Below the pieces are notes generated by a model. It was not told the DNA's origin. It did not search any database and saw only the letters and a list, made by a program, of their open reading frames with translations. Below, one piece after another: positions 47,871 to 61,439 of a DNA stretch of 64,000 nucleotides. Every line of letters begins with the position of its first letter. Position 1 is the first letter of the stretch. Made by a program: the position numbers and the translations under genes. Origin of the DNA: Eucalyptus grandis (taxonomy: Eukaryota; Streptophyta; Magnoliopsida; Myrtales; Myrtaceae); assembly GCF_016545825.1 (NCBI RefSeq), contig NC_052612.1, positions 47,661,738 to 47,725,737 on the forward strand. The letters are read 5' to 3'.

Positions 47871-49560
47871 CACAACATAGAGTCTTTCACAACTTAATTT
47901 TTTCCACAAAAATATCCAGAATCCATATCATAAATTGGTTTTATAAATCAAAATACATAATCTTTCACAACTCAGTTCATTGGTTAGAATCTCTTTTTGT
48001 AAATTATTTCTCAAATCATTTTAGATCTATCTCATAAATCGGATTCACAAAGTAGTATAGATAACTTTCAAGAAAGGTTTATCAAAGCATCTCCCAACAA
48101 TAAAAAGTTGTAAACCATCTAGATTTATGCTTAGGTAATATATATTGAACCATATTACTTCAAGGCATGAGTTTTACAAAATCAAAGAAGAGATTAGCAC
48201 TACTCACATAAAAATGCCTAAAACCAACCAACATAATTGTCCGAGCCAATAATCTTGCAATTCAGCGTTGTGAACTGAAGTAAATCTAGTTTGGTGGCAT
48301 CCTCATGGCAAGTGTGCACAAAACCCTCTTAGCCTTTTCTCTCTTTCTTTTTCTCTTTCTTTTCTCCTTCTTTCTCTCTCCTCTCTCTTTCCCTTTTCCG
48401 TTCATGAGTGCATTTCTCTTTTTACCGGCTGAAGTCCACTTTCTCTTCTTTTTTCTTTTTCTTTTTCCATTCAACCCCACTTTTGACCAAGTCAAAAGAG
48501 ATTAAAAGGAAAATATTAGGGTAATTGCAACCCGATCGTTGACTCAAAGTCCAAGTTTCGAACCTTCCTTAAAGCAGGTTGCCCCATTCTGGAGTTCGTT
48601 CAATCCTGTTGAGTTTGGTACACGATGTTAAAACTCGGGACACATGCTTAATACATGCTCACTTGTTAATTCTTATGAAACAAGGACTATATTTGCATTT
48701 GTACCCATATAATTGACGGGCCATCATCTCTTTCCTGTACAATGTATTTTTACTCTCACGTTTACTTGATTTGTCCAATATAGTTGCTTGGTATTGAGGG
48801 TACACGTTCTTCGTAAACCAGCTTTGGCTTCCGATATATCTTTAAGATTGGTAAATGGACTCCTAAGATTAGAAAAGGTTTTGAAGGCCGTGTTTCACTC
48901 GACAGCCCTGCATTTGACCATTTCTGAATTGACATGTCGCATTTTCTTTCCTCATAAGATCATTTGGCAAAATTATTCAACTCCAATCATGTTAACTAAG
49001 CTATGTAACCGTATGCACTACTTGATGCGGTTTACCGCTTCTCGCAACAAATTAACTAAGTCAATAGTTGTTGAAATAGTTTGTTATCATAAAAGATGTG
49101 TTTATTGGTTAAGAGAATATGTGACTCTTATTTAAGATAAAATGTGACTCTTGGTTATGAAAAAGATGACTCTCCATCCTAAAATGATATTATCTGTAGT
49201 TATGAAAGAAAGTTATTCTTGATATGAAGAGTGGTGATGATTGGTGATAAGGTATATATTTCCAAGAGGTGTATTCATTGGTTGTTTATGAATGGAGATC
49301 AATTTACATATAATTTATAATAACTACAACTGTTCATATATGCTTTCCTCTTCTTCTCTTTTTATACACGCAATCTTAACACGTTCAGATGAAATTCCAA
49401 GAGAGAATTGATGTATATATTTATTCTAAACCCAGCAGCAGCAATAGTGGGAGCAAATAATACCTTAAGGACAGTGACTATCATTATCCATCAAAGTATC
49501 AATAATCTACTATTACTTCTCTATCTTCTTCACCAAACAAATTTTACCAACAACATTGGG
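47871..49560. other. Intergenic, pyrimidine-rich patch, no gene
   Basis: A CT-rich stretch lies at about 48330-48480. An open frame at 48788-49135 has no ATG at its start and matches no family. Upstream of the GDSL relic (49408-49560) the same frame is open but its residues are not recognisable. Confidence 0.4.
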
Positions 49561-49863
49561 GGTGGGCGTTCTCCCGTTGGATACCGGCTGAGAGAACTGT
49601 TTCAATATTTCAACTATGGCTCGTCCATGGTGAATTTTGGAGGCCAGGTCAAAGCGGCCATGAACGAACCTTCTCCGGCAACGGGAAGCAGATTCTTTTC
49701 AGGTGCATCAGGCAAGTCCAATATATTGATCTTATCTGACTAGCTGGTAACTCTTACAGATGATTACGCCTTTACCGAGACAGAATCTCCAAAATGTTGC
49801 GGTCTGAAAAGTTTAAATGCCAGCGTCCCCGGAAAACATATGAGATACACCTTGTTGTTTGGT
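49561..49863 (+). pseudogene. GDSL esterase/lipase pseudogene fragment
   Basis: In one frame the first part gives SPVGYRLRELFQYFNYGSSM. This fits the region after the first block of plant GDSL enzymes, where a SP-PYR motif precedes a YG-NFA-GG stretch. After a TAG at 49741-49743 the same frame continues with SPKCCGLKSLNASVPGKHMR and YTL, which fits the C-terminal P-CC-G ... C-x-V ... GK-YT stretch. The catalytic blocks between these, including the GxND region and the DxxH pair, are missing. GDSL enzymes are secreted acyl hydrolases. The identification rests on motif order in a short, decayed sequence, so it is moderate. A protein search would settle it. Confidence 0.45.
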
Positions 49864-50455
49864 GGGCCAGGTGGATTCTCTTGTTGATTCGAAAATGACA
49901 TTCGACCAACATGAAATAAAATTGATGTTTATTGTCTTTTCTTACTTTTTAAATCAACGAGATGTCCGCGGATGTTCAGGGCACTTTGAGCATCTAATGA
50001 ATCACCGTCAAAAGTGGCAGTCGCCCAATCCCGTGATCGGAGACAACACGAATCTGCACTCGAAAGCATGGCCAGAAAAATTTGTGCGGTTAGGACAGTT
50101 TTCAAATCTAAGCCCTTACCACTTGAACAACCCAGAAAAAATGGATGTATACTGTCCAAAGAAGGTATTGTGAAATTGTCATTCTAAGAACAATTGAAAA
50201 CCATATGGAACCTATAGAGAATGCCCTCTTTGGTCGGGGAATTGACAAAGTTATGAGCGCATGATTTTTTTTTTTTTGGCTGAAAGTGGACGTGAAAAGC
50301 TTGAATCAGCACCCGACAAAGAAAGAAAGTCCTCCGATTTGGACTTTTCGAAGAATAACAGCATCATCCTAGGTTTGACACGAAGGCCCCCTATCTAATT
50401 TTTCGTGCAACTGATTAATGTTTTAATTGTTCTTATATGCTAAGTATACAAACTG
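49864..50455. other. Intergenic, no gene seen
   Basis: Short open frames on both strands (49859-50173 and 49929-50159) match nothing I know. The stretch ends at the TTA target site of the next element. Confidence 0.4.
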
Positions 50456-50458
50456 TTA

Positions 50459-51153
50459 GCATACATTTGGTAGCTATGATAAAATTTAGGATATGATAAA
50501 ATTGTATTTAGTTCTTCCCCCAAAACACAATAGAGTTGAATTTAAGGGAGATATAATTCGGATAAAACAATTCCATGGAGGAGGTATGACGAAGATGAAC
50601 AGGATTTTTAATATTCATGATATAAAAGTTATTCTTTTTAATAACAAAATTTTTAAATTAAAAAAAATAATAAATATTTGAATATAAATAATATTTGAGT
50701 TCTTATATAAAAATTCAATAACAAAAAAATAACAACAATTTCGTTTTTTATTTATATATTTGAATTTCTTTCTATCTTATAATATAACTTCAATATATAC
50801 AAATATATATTTAGTATTTATATTTATTACAAATTTTAGGTATATTAGCATAGTTTAGTGTTCAATAAAATTTTATAATAGAATGATGGCAAGGGAAAAA
50901 GAAATGAACAAAAGAGAGGGAAAAATAAAAAGAATTAAGTAAATAAAAATGAAATTGGCAAGATTGTCATGAGAGATTCTTATCATCTTCATTTGTGCAA
51001 CTTTTTTGTTCATTTGCACTAATATGCTATTCATACAAACAATGGACATAATAGGATGTTGAAATACTCGATTTTAACAATGAATAGGATAACAAAATCC
51101 CTACAATCTGGATTTTTAATCTTGGTTAAAAATCTAGATGACCAAATAGAGCC
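50459..51153 (-). mobile_element. Tourist-like MITE, copy 2 (opposite orientation)
   Basis: The 695-bp segment is flanked by TTA (50456-50458 and 51154-51156), the same 3-bp target type as copy 1 at 4466-5246. The reverse complement starts GGCTCTATTTGGTCATC and matches copy 1 along most of its length. It contains only AT-rich noncoding sequence. Being about 90 bp shorter, it has internal deletions relative to copy 1. Confidence 0.7.
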
Positions 51154-51309
51154 TTAATGTAATAGACATGCCCAATATAAGGTTCTCATCTAACTCTTGG
51201 ATTAGGATACACACTCTCAAATCCTCTAGCCAAGATAGAGGATTTGAGAACAGGTTGAATTACGAGCAACGTTTGGTACAAAATATTACCTTTAACAGAT
51301 CATTTTTTT

Positions 51310-51544
51310 GGTGACCTAGGATTCCTCGGGCCCGACTTTCGCTTACGCTAACCGCCAACCCACAGCCTGTACGGTGCGTGGTGCACCTCCCGGATCAAGC
51401 GTCAATACTTGGGGAAAGCTAGCACGGGACCCCACCACCATGGCGCCTCATTTAAGATGTGTTAGCAGGCTGCGGAGTTTTGATCCCTGCGACCTCTGTG
51501 ATGAAGTGCCCAAAACCAAATCAACTCAGCTGCCCACTAGTGGG
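51310..51544 (-). mobile_element. tRNA-derived SINE
   Basis: On the minus strand the element starts at 51544 with a tRNA-like head. It has an A-box-like word GGCAGCTGAGTTGATTTGG followed about 40 bases on by a B-box-like word in GGTCGCAGGGATCAAAAC, i.e. an internal RNA polymerase III promoter. A GC-richer body follows, ending in seven A. Near-identical 18-bp direct repeats flank it (51292-51309 and 51545-51562, two differences), the target duplication left by LINE-type machinery. It encodes no protein. Its family name cannot be given without a library search. Confidence 0.8.
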
Positions 51545-51562
51545 TTAACGGACCATTTTTTT

Positions 51563-52379
51563 AAAAAAAAAAACCTTTTGGATGAAAATTTTCTAATAAA
51601 CTTAATTCGAAAAATATGACACTAATTACCTGAAAAATATGGACACAAGTACAAAGTAATTGTCGAAGAGATACACCTATCTCACGATTACGTGACTTCT
51701 CACTTTAAAAGAGACCTCGAATATAAATATAGTTGTTACATTATCTTGTGTGAGATCATACTCCAACCAGAAACACTCATAAATCCGCCGATGTCATGGA
51801 GTTAAGCAGCTGAAGAATTTTTCTTTAGTATCGTTGCCATTGATAGATACATAGATAATAGATAAATAGGTATAGTGACAAAGGATCTAAATTTACTTCT
51901 CGTGGACCTTGGGCACACGGTAATTCCTGCTAAAGGAAATCTACGGAAAAAGAAAACACTCATAATAAAAAAGAATTATAGCTTTCGATTTATTATTTTT
52001 CGCCAAAAGACAACAGCAATTGATTTAAAAAATTCTTAATTAAGCTGCTTCTCCAAACGTTTGACGCCTAAGGTACCATTCCCAGACTTGCCCGTTAAGA
52101 GGCGTTTTCTATTTGTTCATGGATGAGACTTTTACGCCAAGCAGGAACCAACACATGATTTGAAAACCCTAGTTGCCGATCTTAGACGTCGCCCGTCCAA
52201 ACCTAGTTGACGTAAAACTGATGTAGTGGCATTGTCACCATATGGACAAATCTATTAGAAACTTTTAATGGCAATTCTGGGTCAAAAATTGCTTTCGGAC
52301 CAATCTTTCCAAAACCTCGAAGCAAAAGCAAGTCATTATCCATAACGTGAGTGATAAATAATTGGACTAGGACAAACAA
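51563..52379. other. Intergenic, no gene seen
   Basis: AT-rich DNA without recognisable features. A short GATA-type repeat (about 51850-51875) is present. Confidence 0.4.
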
Positions 52380-52765
52380 TGACTTGGAAATAAGTGCACT
52401 ATAAGTCTTAAAACTTGTCACGAAAGTGCAATCTAGTCCTAAAACTTTCAAAAAGTATAAATTAGTTCTAAAATTTATTACAAAAGTACAGTTGAGTCAT
52501 AAAATTTTCTAAAAATGCAATTAAATCTTAAAATTTATCACAAAAGTGCAATCGAATCCTTAAACTTTCAAAAAATGCTATCAATAAAAGGACTAGATTT
52601 AATTAATTTGATAAATTTTAGGATTTGATTACATTTTTGAAATTTTAAGATTTGATGCACTTTCATGATAACTTTTAAAACTTAATTGTATTTTTGAAAG
52701 TTTTATAATTAAATTGCATTTTGTTGACAAATTTTACAACTTTCAATATATTTATTCCTAAAAAA
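52380..52765. repeat. AT-rich foldback-type repeat, copy 1
   Basis: It is built of alternating words TCTTAAAACTT and AAAGTGCAAT spaced about 30-50 bp. The second half carries the same words in reverse complement, so the segment folds back. A related copy lies at 56205-56490. It resembles the arms of the Mutator-like hairpins in this window but has no clear ends. Confidence 0.55.
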
Positions 52766-55198
<2,433 letters not shown>

Positions 55199-56204
55199 GG
55201 AGGTGAGAGAAGATGGGGTTGGCCCTTGAAAGCATTGTGTGTGGGTTCGATTGGTCTTTTGTGAGGCACTTTGGTGGGTGTAAATGGTTTGTGGGTCGGC
55301 GTGTTATGGAGTGGTGCTTGGATAAGTCACCTCTTGATGGATGTATTTGTACTAGAAATATGTAAACTTTGTCTTGATATGTAGAAGCCGATGCTCTACT
55401 GGATTGGCGAAGGGTTAGTACCTTTTAAGGTAAATCGCAATTCACATCCTCCAGTAGTGGCCTACTCATATTTCAGATTCCAATTTTTGGAAAATGAGAT
55501 TTCATATATTATAGCCTAGCTTATGCACCATCGAATGTTGTCCATCATCCATTTTTCATTGTGACATCGAAAAAAATCATGGAGCATTTGATAGAGAGCG
55601 GAATCATTAGTTTGGAAGCATAGAAAGGAGAGCTATTCTTAATTCATGATCAAAAGCTAAAATAGTCATTTCCTGGCAAACCCAATATAGTCAATATTGA
55701 TAAAGCTAAACTAAATGATTTTAGACACCACGACGTCACACGTGTATGGAAACTTTTTAAGGCCATTTTTTCCCTAGGAATCACAATTACGTATTGTTGT
55801 TTTAAGGTTCAATTTCTTGCCAAATCTGAGTTTGTAAGGGGTTCCAGAGATAAGTCGATGACATGCTTGGACAAGTTGATAAAACATTAAAACGATACTA
55901 GGCATGCATCGGTCGACTAAGCCCCGAGAGCCCGCTGAACAAGCCCGGTAGCATTTAGCTACTAGGCATGCGTCGGTCGACTCACCAGCCCCAACCGAAC
56001 ACGCGGTGACACATGGCCAGGCACTCGCGCACTAGCCTGGAAAAACCAGATTGGAAACTTGCACCTGGCCCAATCCAAGTAAAAGCCCAGTTGTCACGCC
56101 AACCCTTCAAAACACTTTTTTAAAAGTTGTCCTTACTTATTTTGCTTCAATACCACCGAGTAAGGTTTCTCCTAAGATTCCTAGCGAAACTTTGTCAGAG
56201 AAAA
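55199..56204. other. 3' flank of the BBE-like gene, no further gene
   Basis: The 3' untranslated region probably occupies the first 200 bases; no canonical AATAAA is visible. At about 55885-55990 the phrase ACTAGGCATGC-TCGGTCGACT occurs twice about 70 bp apart in a GC-richer patch. Confidence 0.5.
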
Positions 56205-56490
56205 AGATAAGTATATTAGAAGTCTTAAAATTTATAATGAAATTGTAATTTTTAAAATTTTCAAAAAATGCAATTAAGTCTTAAAATTTATTATGAAAAT
56301 GCAGTAGAATCCCAAAACTTTCAAAAATTGCAATCAAATAATAAAACTTGTCATGAAAACGTAATTGAGTTCTAAAATTTTCAAAAAATGCTATTAATAA
56401 AAAGACTTGATTTGATTAATTTGACAAGTTTAAGGATTTGATTACATTTTTTAAAAGTTTTAAGATTCGATTAAATTTTCGGTATAGAGG
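56205..56490. repeat. AT-rich foldback-type repeat, copy 2
   Basis: It shares with 52380-52765 the words AAGTCTTAAAATTTAT, AAAACTTTCAAAAA and the turn ATGCTATTAATAAAAAGACT, followed by the same words in reverse complement. The two copies bracket the BBE-like gene. Confidence 0.55.
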
Positions 56491-56499
56491 GAAGCATAA

Positions 56500-57560
56500 G
56501 TTTAGGGGTATCACCTAAAGAAGGGGCATATGACCCATGATTTAAATATAAGCTCTTCCAAACCCATACGTCGCGTGACATTAAGTACTTAAATTGACAC
56601 TACAAGAATATTCTAAAAGTGGAGTCACCATTAGCCTATTGTGTTGATTAGAAATCAAGTGAAGTGTGAGAGCATACTACACATCCTACACAACTAGAGA
56701 ACCTAAGGTTAGAGATTTGACTACACTAATTAACAAATTAATGCCATTTCGATACCTAATCTTGTTCATTACAAAAAAAAAAAGATTTTGGTTAGGCAAT
56801 CTACAGTGATTTTATATTTACTCATGTGATGTGATAATGTAGATACATAATCATTGACATAACAATCAGCAATCAACGAAAGTATTAAATAGATTGCATG
56901 AGATAATAAAGATATAACACTGAGAAAAAGATAAATGTCAATCCTAACTAGGTTAAAGGGAGGCCATGATCATCATATTGAAAGTGCGCAATCAAGGGCC
57001 TTTGCCTTGAAGAATCATCGAAACCCTACAGTAAAGCCATAAGGACTTCTTCAAATTTTGAGCATAATTTTAGATCAAAAGACTTCCACTTTTTAAGAGA
57101 ATATTACTCAAAAACTATTTTTTAAGCTTTGCTGGAAATTCTAATTTTTCTGGAATTTTTTTTTGAATTTTTTTTTTGAATTTTTTTGAATTTTTTGAAT
57201 TTTTATTAATAAAATACAATAAAAACATTATTCGAATTTTCTGGAAAGTGGGACTTGGGCCAGGTCCTTGGGCCCAATCCGCATTTAAGGTTAGATGTGG
57301 GCTCGCGGATTTGGACTAGTGATACCGACTAGATTAATGAAAGAAGTGAGTTCAATGGCTCAAGCACAATTTGTCCATGACCTGAATCGAGTCCAAATTC
57401 AATTATCCTAAACCCAACCCAGATTTACCAACACTAAACTCAAGCCCATTTCATTGTTTCCTTTCTAAGCCCATTTTCCAAAACACGGAGACCTCCCTTC
57501 TTCCTTGATTCTCTTCACCCATCCCTTCTTCTTCCTTTCTAGGAACTTGTCAACCTTCAA
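56500..57560 (-). repeat. Diverged Ogre-type LTR fragment
   Basis: The stretch 56560-56780 follows the beginning of the outer LTR (16500-16710) with many changes: GGAGTCACCATTAGCC, GTTGATTAGAAATCAAGTGAAG, ATGCCATTTCGATACC. A TTTTTTTGAA-rich part (57140-57210) corresponds to the low-complexity block of that LTR. No internal region or partner LTR is seen, so it is an old solo or truncated copy. Confidence 0.6.
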
Positions 57561-59192
57561 TATTAAGAATTAAAAATCAATAAAAGAAGGTGTTGCTCAT
57601 GAACTCCACTCCAGCATTAAACGAAATTTCACCATCGTCTACCACCCTCACGCCACGGGAACACCCCGCCATCATTGACCATTGTCTATTCTCACTTATG
57701 ACCTCGCCAACGTTTAACAAGTTTTTGTTATATAAATTTATAAAAAGAGAGGATCTCGATCTTAAATAATCATAATTAGGCAAACTCTCGTGATATTCCG
57801 TTTATCATTATCCATTGACGATTGGGTATTCATTTATTTCTTAGACTATCCACTCAACGTCCTACACATATTCATATTGTGATTGGTTCTGAAGTACTCT
57901 TCAAAAGCTATCGCGTGTATTTTAAGGAAATTTGTAATTAGAGAAAATATCAATACTTGCTTAAAAGATTATTGGCCAATGGCGATAATTGGGACATACC
58001 GTAGTCAATTCGACTAAAGAAAGGTTAGCGGTCGCCCCCTTTTGCAACCCAGGGTTCGATCCCCAGATCGACCCAGCTCAGAGCCTAATTACTTTGAAAA
58101 GCCCAGCATTGTTCAAGAGAATCAGCTCGCTGATTACTCGAAAGGTTTCCTTGCATGCAAGCTCCAAGGCAAATCCTCTTTCCATATTATGAGAGTATCA
58201 ACACAAACAGATTAAAACCTTCTAATTGGCAAGTGAATGCATTTGTTGTGAGATGAAACTCGCGTCGGTTTACTTGAATAATGTGCCTGAGAAGGATCTG
58301 GTCCCTTTCTAAGTGTGTGTATGTTGAGAAAAATTTGTTTTAGACTAAGTCTATGGGGGAAGTGCAGTTGATGGAATCAATCACAGTGCATAAACTATAG
58401 AGAGAATGTAGCGTGCCTTTTTTAATAGGACTCAATTTTGGTTCCACAAAATCAAGAGGTGCAATTGCGTTGATCTAGTAAATTCGTGGAATATTCACTT
58501 GCTGGAAACAATTACATTAAAAGATGTCTAAACTTAACTTTTTAGCTGCTTGAGTTCTTGCTTTGGGTATTTTTGTTTTTTTGGGACAACCTAAAAAATG
58601 ACAACGAGAGAAAATCAATCAAAAAGATCCAGAAATAAAGAGTACCAATCAATAATTCCACATCAAAACTTTCCGTCATTTAAGAAAATGGTCCTGATGG
58701 TATTTTTTTATTGTGTCATTATTTTATAAGTTTTAAAAATTGACAATCACAAAATCTAAAAAATTTAGGAGTAAATTGCGCTTTGAGCATCACTTCTGAA
58801 AACCTGGCAGATTTCCAAAATCATGGAAGTCCCTTGGCACCTCAAAAGTGATTGGGAGACTTCCCCTAGTTGCCTAGGACAGTGATGTTCCCGATTCACC
58901 TACCCAAAAAATCAGAACGATTGAATCTTCCTCTTTGGACCATGCAAATTGATCGATCGATTGATTGATACTCTTAGAACATGGTGCCCTTCCATTCAAT
59001 CCACGACCTCAAGAAATCGACGCTTTATTTTCTAGACTTTATCATGGATATTGAATTGACTTTGGTCGCCAAGTGTAAAACGTAACCAATGACGGTATAT
59101 CTAGCCTCGATGGGATAAGAACGATTGATGCCGGTGTGTTTCCGGGGCTCCTGCTCATTATCAAACGTGATATTCGTGCTGGATGATAAATT
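57561..59192. other. Intergenic, no gene supported
   Basis: A minus frame at 59042-59230 has coding-like words (RFDFAGVERIYHP) but no family can be named. A B-box-like word GGTTCGATCCCC at about 58048 hints at a tRNA-derived relic, but no acceptable A box precedes it. Confidence 0.35.
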
Positions 59193-59550
59193 CTCTCAAC
59201 ACCAGCAAAGTCAAAGCGCATGCACCTCAAGATAGCTACGAGGAAACTACCGTAAGCAGAAATTGAAAGACCAAGAAATGAGCACGTTTTAGTTCACCAT
59301 ACAATACAATGCCTTCTTCAAGACGTAACGGGGGAGAGAAAGGCCGTCTCCAGACTCACTCCCAAACCTCTCTCGGTAAATACTCTCAACACCAGCAAAG
59401 TCAAACCGCGTGCGCCTCAAGTCAGCTACGAGGAAACTACCGTAAGCAGAAATTAAAAGACCGAGGAATGAGCACGTTTTAGTTCGCCATACACTCCAAT
59501 GCCTTCTTCAAGACGTAAGCGGGAGAGAGAAAGGCCGTTTCCAGACTCTA
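59193..59550. repeat. 190-bp tandem duplication
   Basis: CTCTCAACACCAGCAAAGTC begins at 59193 and again at 59383. About 165 bases after each start are nearly the same (including GCTACGAGGAAACTACCGTA and GAGCACGTTTTAGTTC), separated by about 25 unrelated bases. On the minus strand both copies start an open stretch that includes RFDFAGVE, so the duplicated piece may derive from an exon of an unknown gene. Confidence 0.8.
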
Positions 59551-59794
59551 AGACTGGATCCATTTCATTTGTGTCATGTCCGATGCTTGTCCATGTCGTT
59601 TCATGGAAAACATGGTCTGTTTCGTGTCATCATCGTTTGCAATTTAGCCTGCAAAAAGTTAGCTGAGGCAATTACATCCGGGCCCGTTTGAAAATACTTT
59701 GTGGAAATTTTTTTGAGGAAATGCAAAAAATTTTAGATGAAAAGAATTTTTCCAAAATATAAATAATTTTTGGTAAAGTGTATTTTAAGAACAC

Positions 59795-60454
59795 TGTCGT
59801 GACCTAACCTCGAGTGCACCATCTAGAATTTGGCTAATGGATTACTAAGCCTAAACTTAACTCGAGCTCTCTCAAGTCCTCATCATTACATGACTTAGGT
59901 TCAAGTTTTTTACATGTAAATGATTTTTTAATTAGGAGTCGCAACTAATCTATTTTTGGTAAATAGATTAGACAGTAAAGTAACGGGAGATTTACTTTAT
60001 TCCTATGAACCAAAGATTGTGAGTTCGGGGACTTGATTACGCTAGATTTCTCTAACGCCTAATTTTAGGCTAATTCACTAACATGCAATGGGGGTGATCA
60101 TGTGATTGCACAACCATTATTGAACAATCAATTAATCAAATAAATTGAACTCAAAGTATTAAACGTACCAATGCAATAAATTATTATTTTGATTTTTCTC
60201 TTATTTAAATTAAAACCTATATGACATGCACAAGGTATTTTTTCATTTTCATATTAAAATTTGAAATTAAAAATTATTAAAAATAAAAATCTACCTAAAG
60301 TGAGATATTATCTATTTTAAGTTAGGAAATAGACTAACCTAAATCCTATCTTAACTTAAAAACTTATCTTAACATGCCATTTAATTCAAATTGGCATCTA
60401 GCCTAGATATTATCTAAACATGCATTCTAATTCTAAATGATATGATATGACATG
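59795..60454 (-). repeat. LTR fragment related to the inner element, cut by the copia insertion
   Basis: It starts TGTCGTGACC and follows the inner element's LTR start (28849 on): GGCTAATGGATTACTAAGCC, GGAGTCGCAACTAATC, GGGGACTTGATTACGCTAG. It is more diverged than the two complete copies. It breaks off at the copia LTR at 60455; the rest should lie beyond the right edge of the window. Confidence 0.75.
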
Positions 60455-61377
60455 TGTTGGAGAAATCTTCCTGGAGTATTTTGAAGGCGACAAAACGTTT
60501 CCATCGGTCTAGTCGAAGATTTGCGAGACTCTACTATTTAAAGTCCGAAGACCTCCATTGCCAGACTCAAGACTCAAAGTCTATTCTCATTGACAGTTTC
60601 TAATCCATTGAAGAAGGGCTATCCAGGACTGGATGTTTTGTTAAGGATTTGACCTTATTGACTGGAGAAGATCTCTTGGCTGGATATGACATAACGGAAT
60701 CCTTTATTGACTCAAAGATTAAGGATCCGATGATTGGCGAAGTATACTTGGAAGGTTCTACTTATGGAAACCGAGATCCTGATTGTATGGGCGAGCATGA
60801 TTGATGGGCTATCGACATGTTCCTTAAATAGCTCGAATGATCTTCCTAATTGATTATGTCCAACGGGAAGATTAGAAGAATTCCTTTGGTAAGTGCCAAC
60901 GGGTATGATGGCATAAAGGATTATATAAGGAAGACGTTCCAATTGTTCGAGTGTGTGCACGATAGAAGAATTCCAAAGTCTGAAGCTCTTTGTTCTTAGT
61001 CAATTCATTTTCTGAGCGAAATCTTGTACGCAAAAGAGAGTCCATATTCTTGAGAAACCTTGAGGAAGTGTGGTAGAGTATCTACATTGTGGAATCAAGG
61101 GAGAGCCTTGCTGTAACAACTCTTTTGTTCATAGTGAAATACAGCTAGTGGGCTGTTAGTGCGGAAGAGTGGAAGTAGGCTTGGAATAAGCCAAACCGCT
61201 ATAATTTCTGTGTTCATTTTCTCTTCCCTACTCTCTGCTTTACTTTGATCATAATTTGCTTTGTTAACGAAAAGAGAACTTCATTTCTATTGTCTGCTTA
61301 GTATTGCTCTCTTATCTCGAGAAAATATTTTTTACACCTATTCACCCCACCTTTAGGTGATTATACTAGCTATCTCA
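60455..61377 (+). repeat. 5' LTR of the copia element
   Basis: It runs from TGTTGGAG to TATCTCA, about 923 bp. The right boundary is set by the primer site two bases further on. The left boundary is set by the end of the Ogre-type LTR homology. The 3' LTR lies outside the window, so the ends cannot be checked by comparison. Confidence 0.72.
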
Positions 61378-61379
61378 AT

Positions 61380-61392
61380 TGGTATCAAAGCC
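61380..61392 (+). promoter_or_regulatory. Primer-binding site, tRNA-iMet type
   Basis: TGGTATCAAAGCC, one base different from the canonical plant copia site TGGTATCAGAGCC, two bases after the LTR. Confidence 0.85.
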
Positions 61393-61439
61393 TGTGTACT
61401 CACTTTGTTTGAAGTGTTTTACTTCAGAGTTAAAGATCC

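Noticed and set aside
48788..49135. 115-codon plus-strand frame
   Set aside because: No ATG at its start, no recognisable motif and no splice or promoter context.
57989..58080. tRNA gene or SINE at a GGTTCGATCCCC word
   Set aside because: No convincing A box or cloverleaf can be drawn around the B-box-like word.
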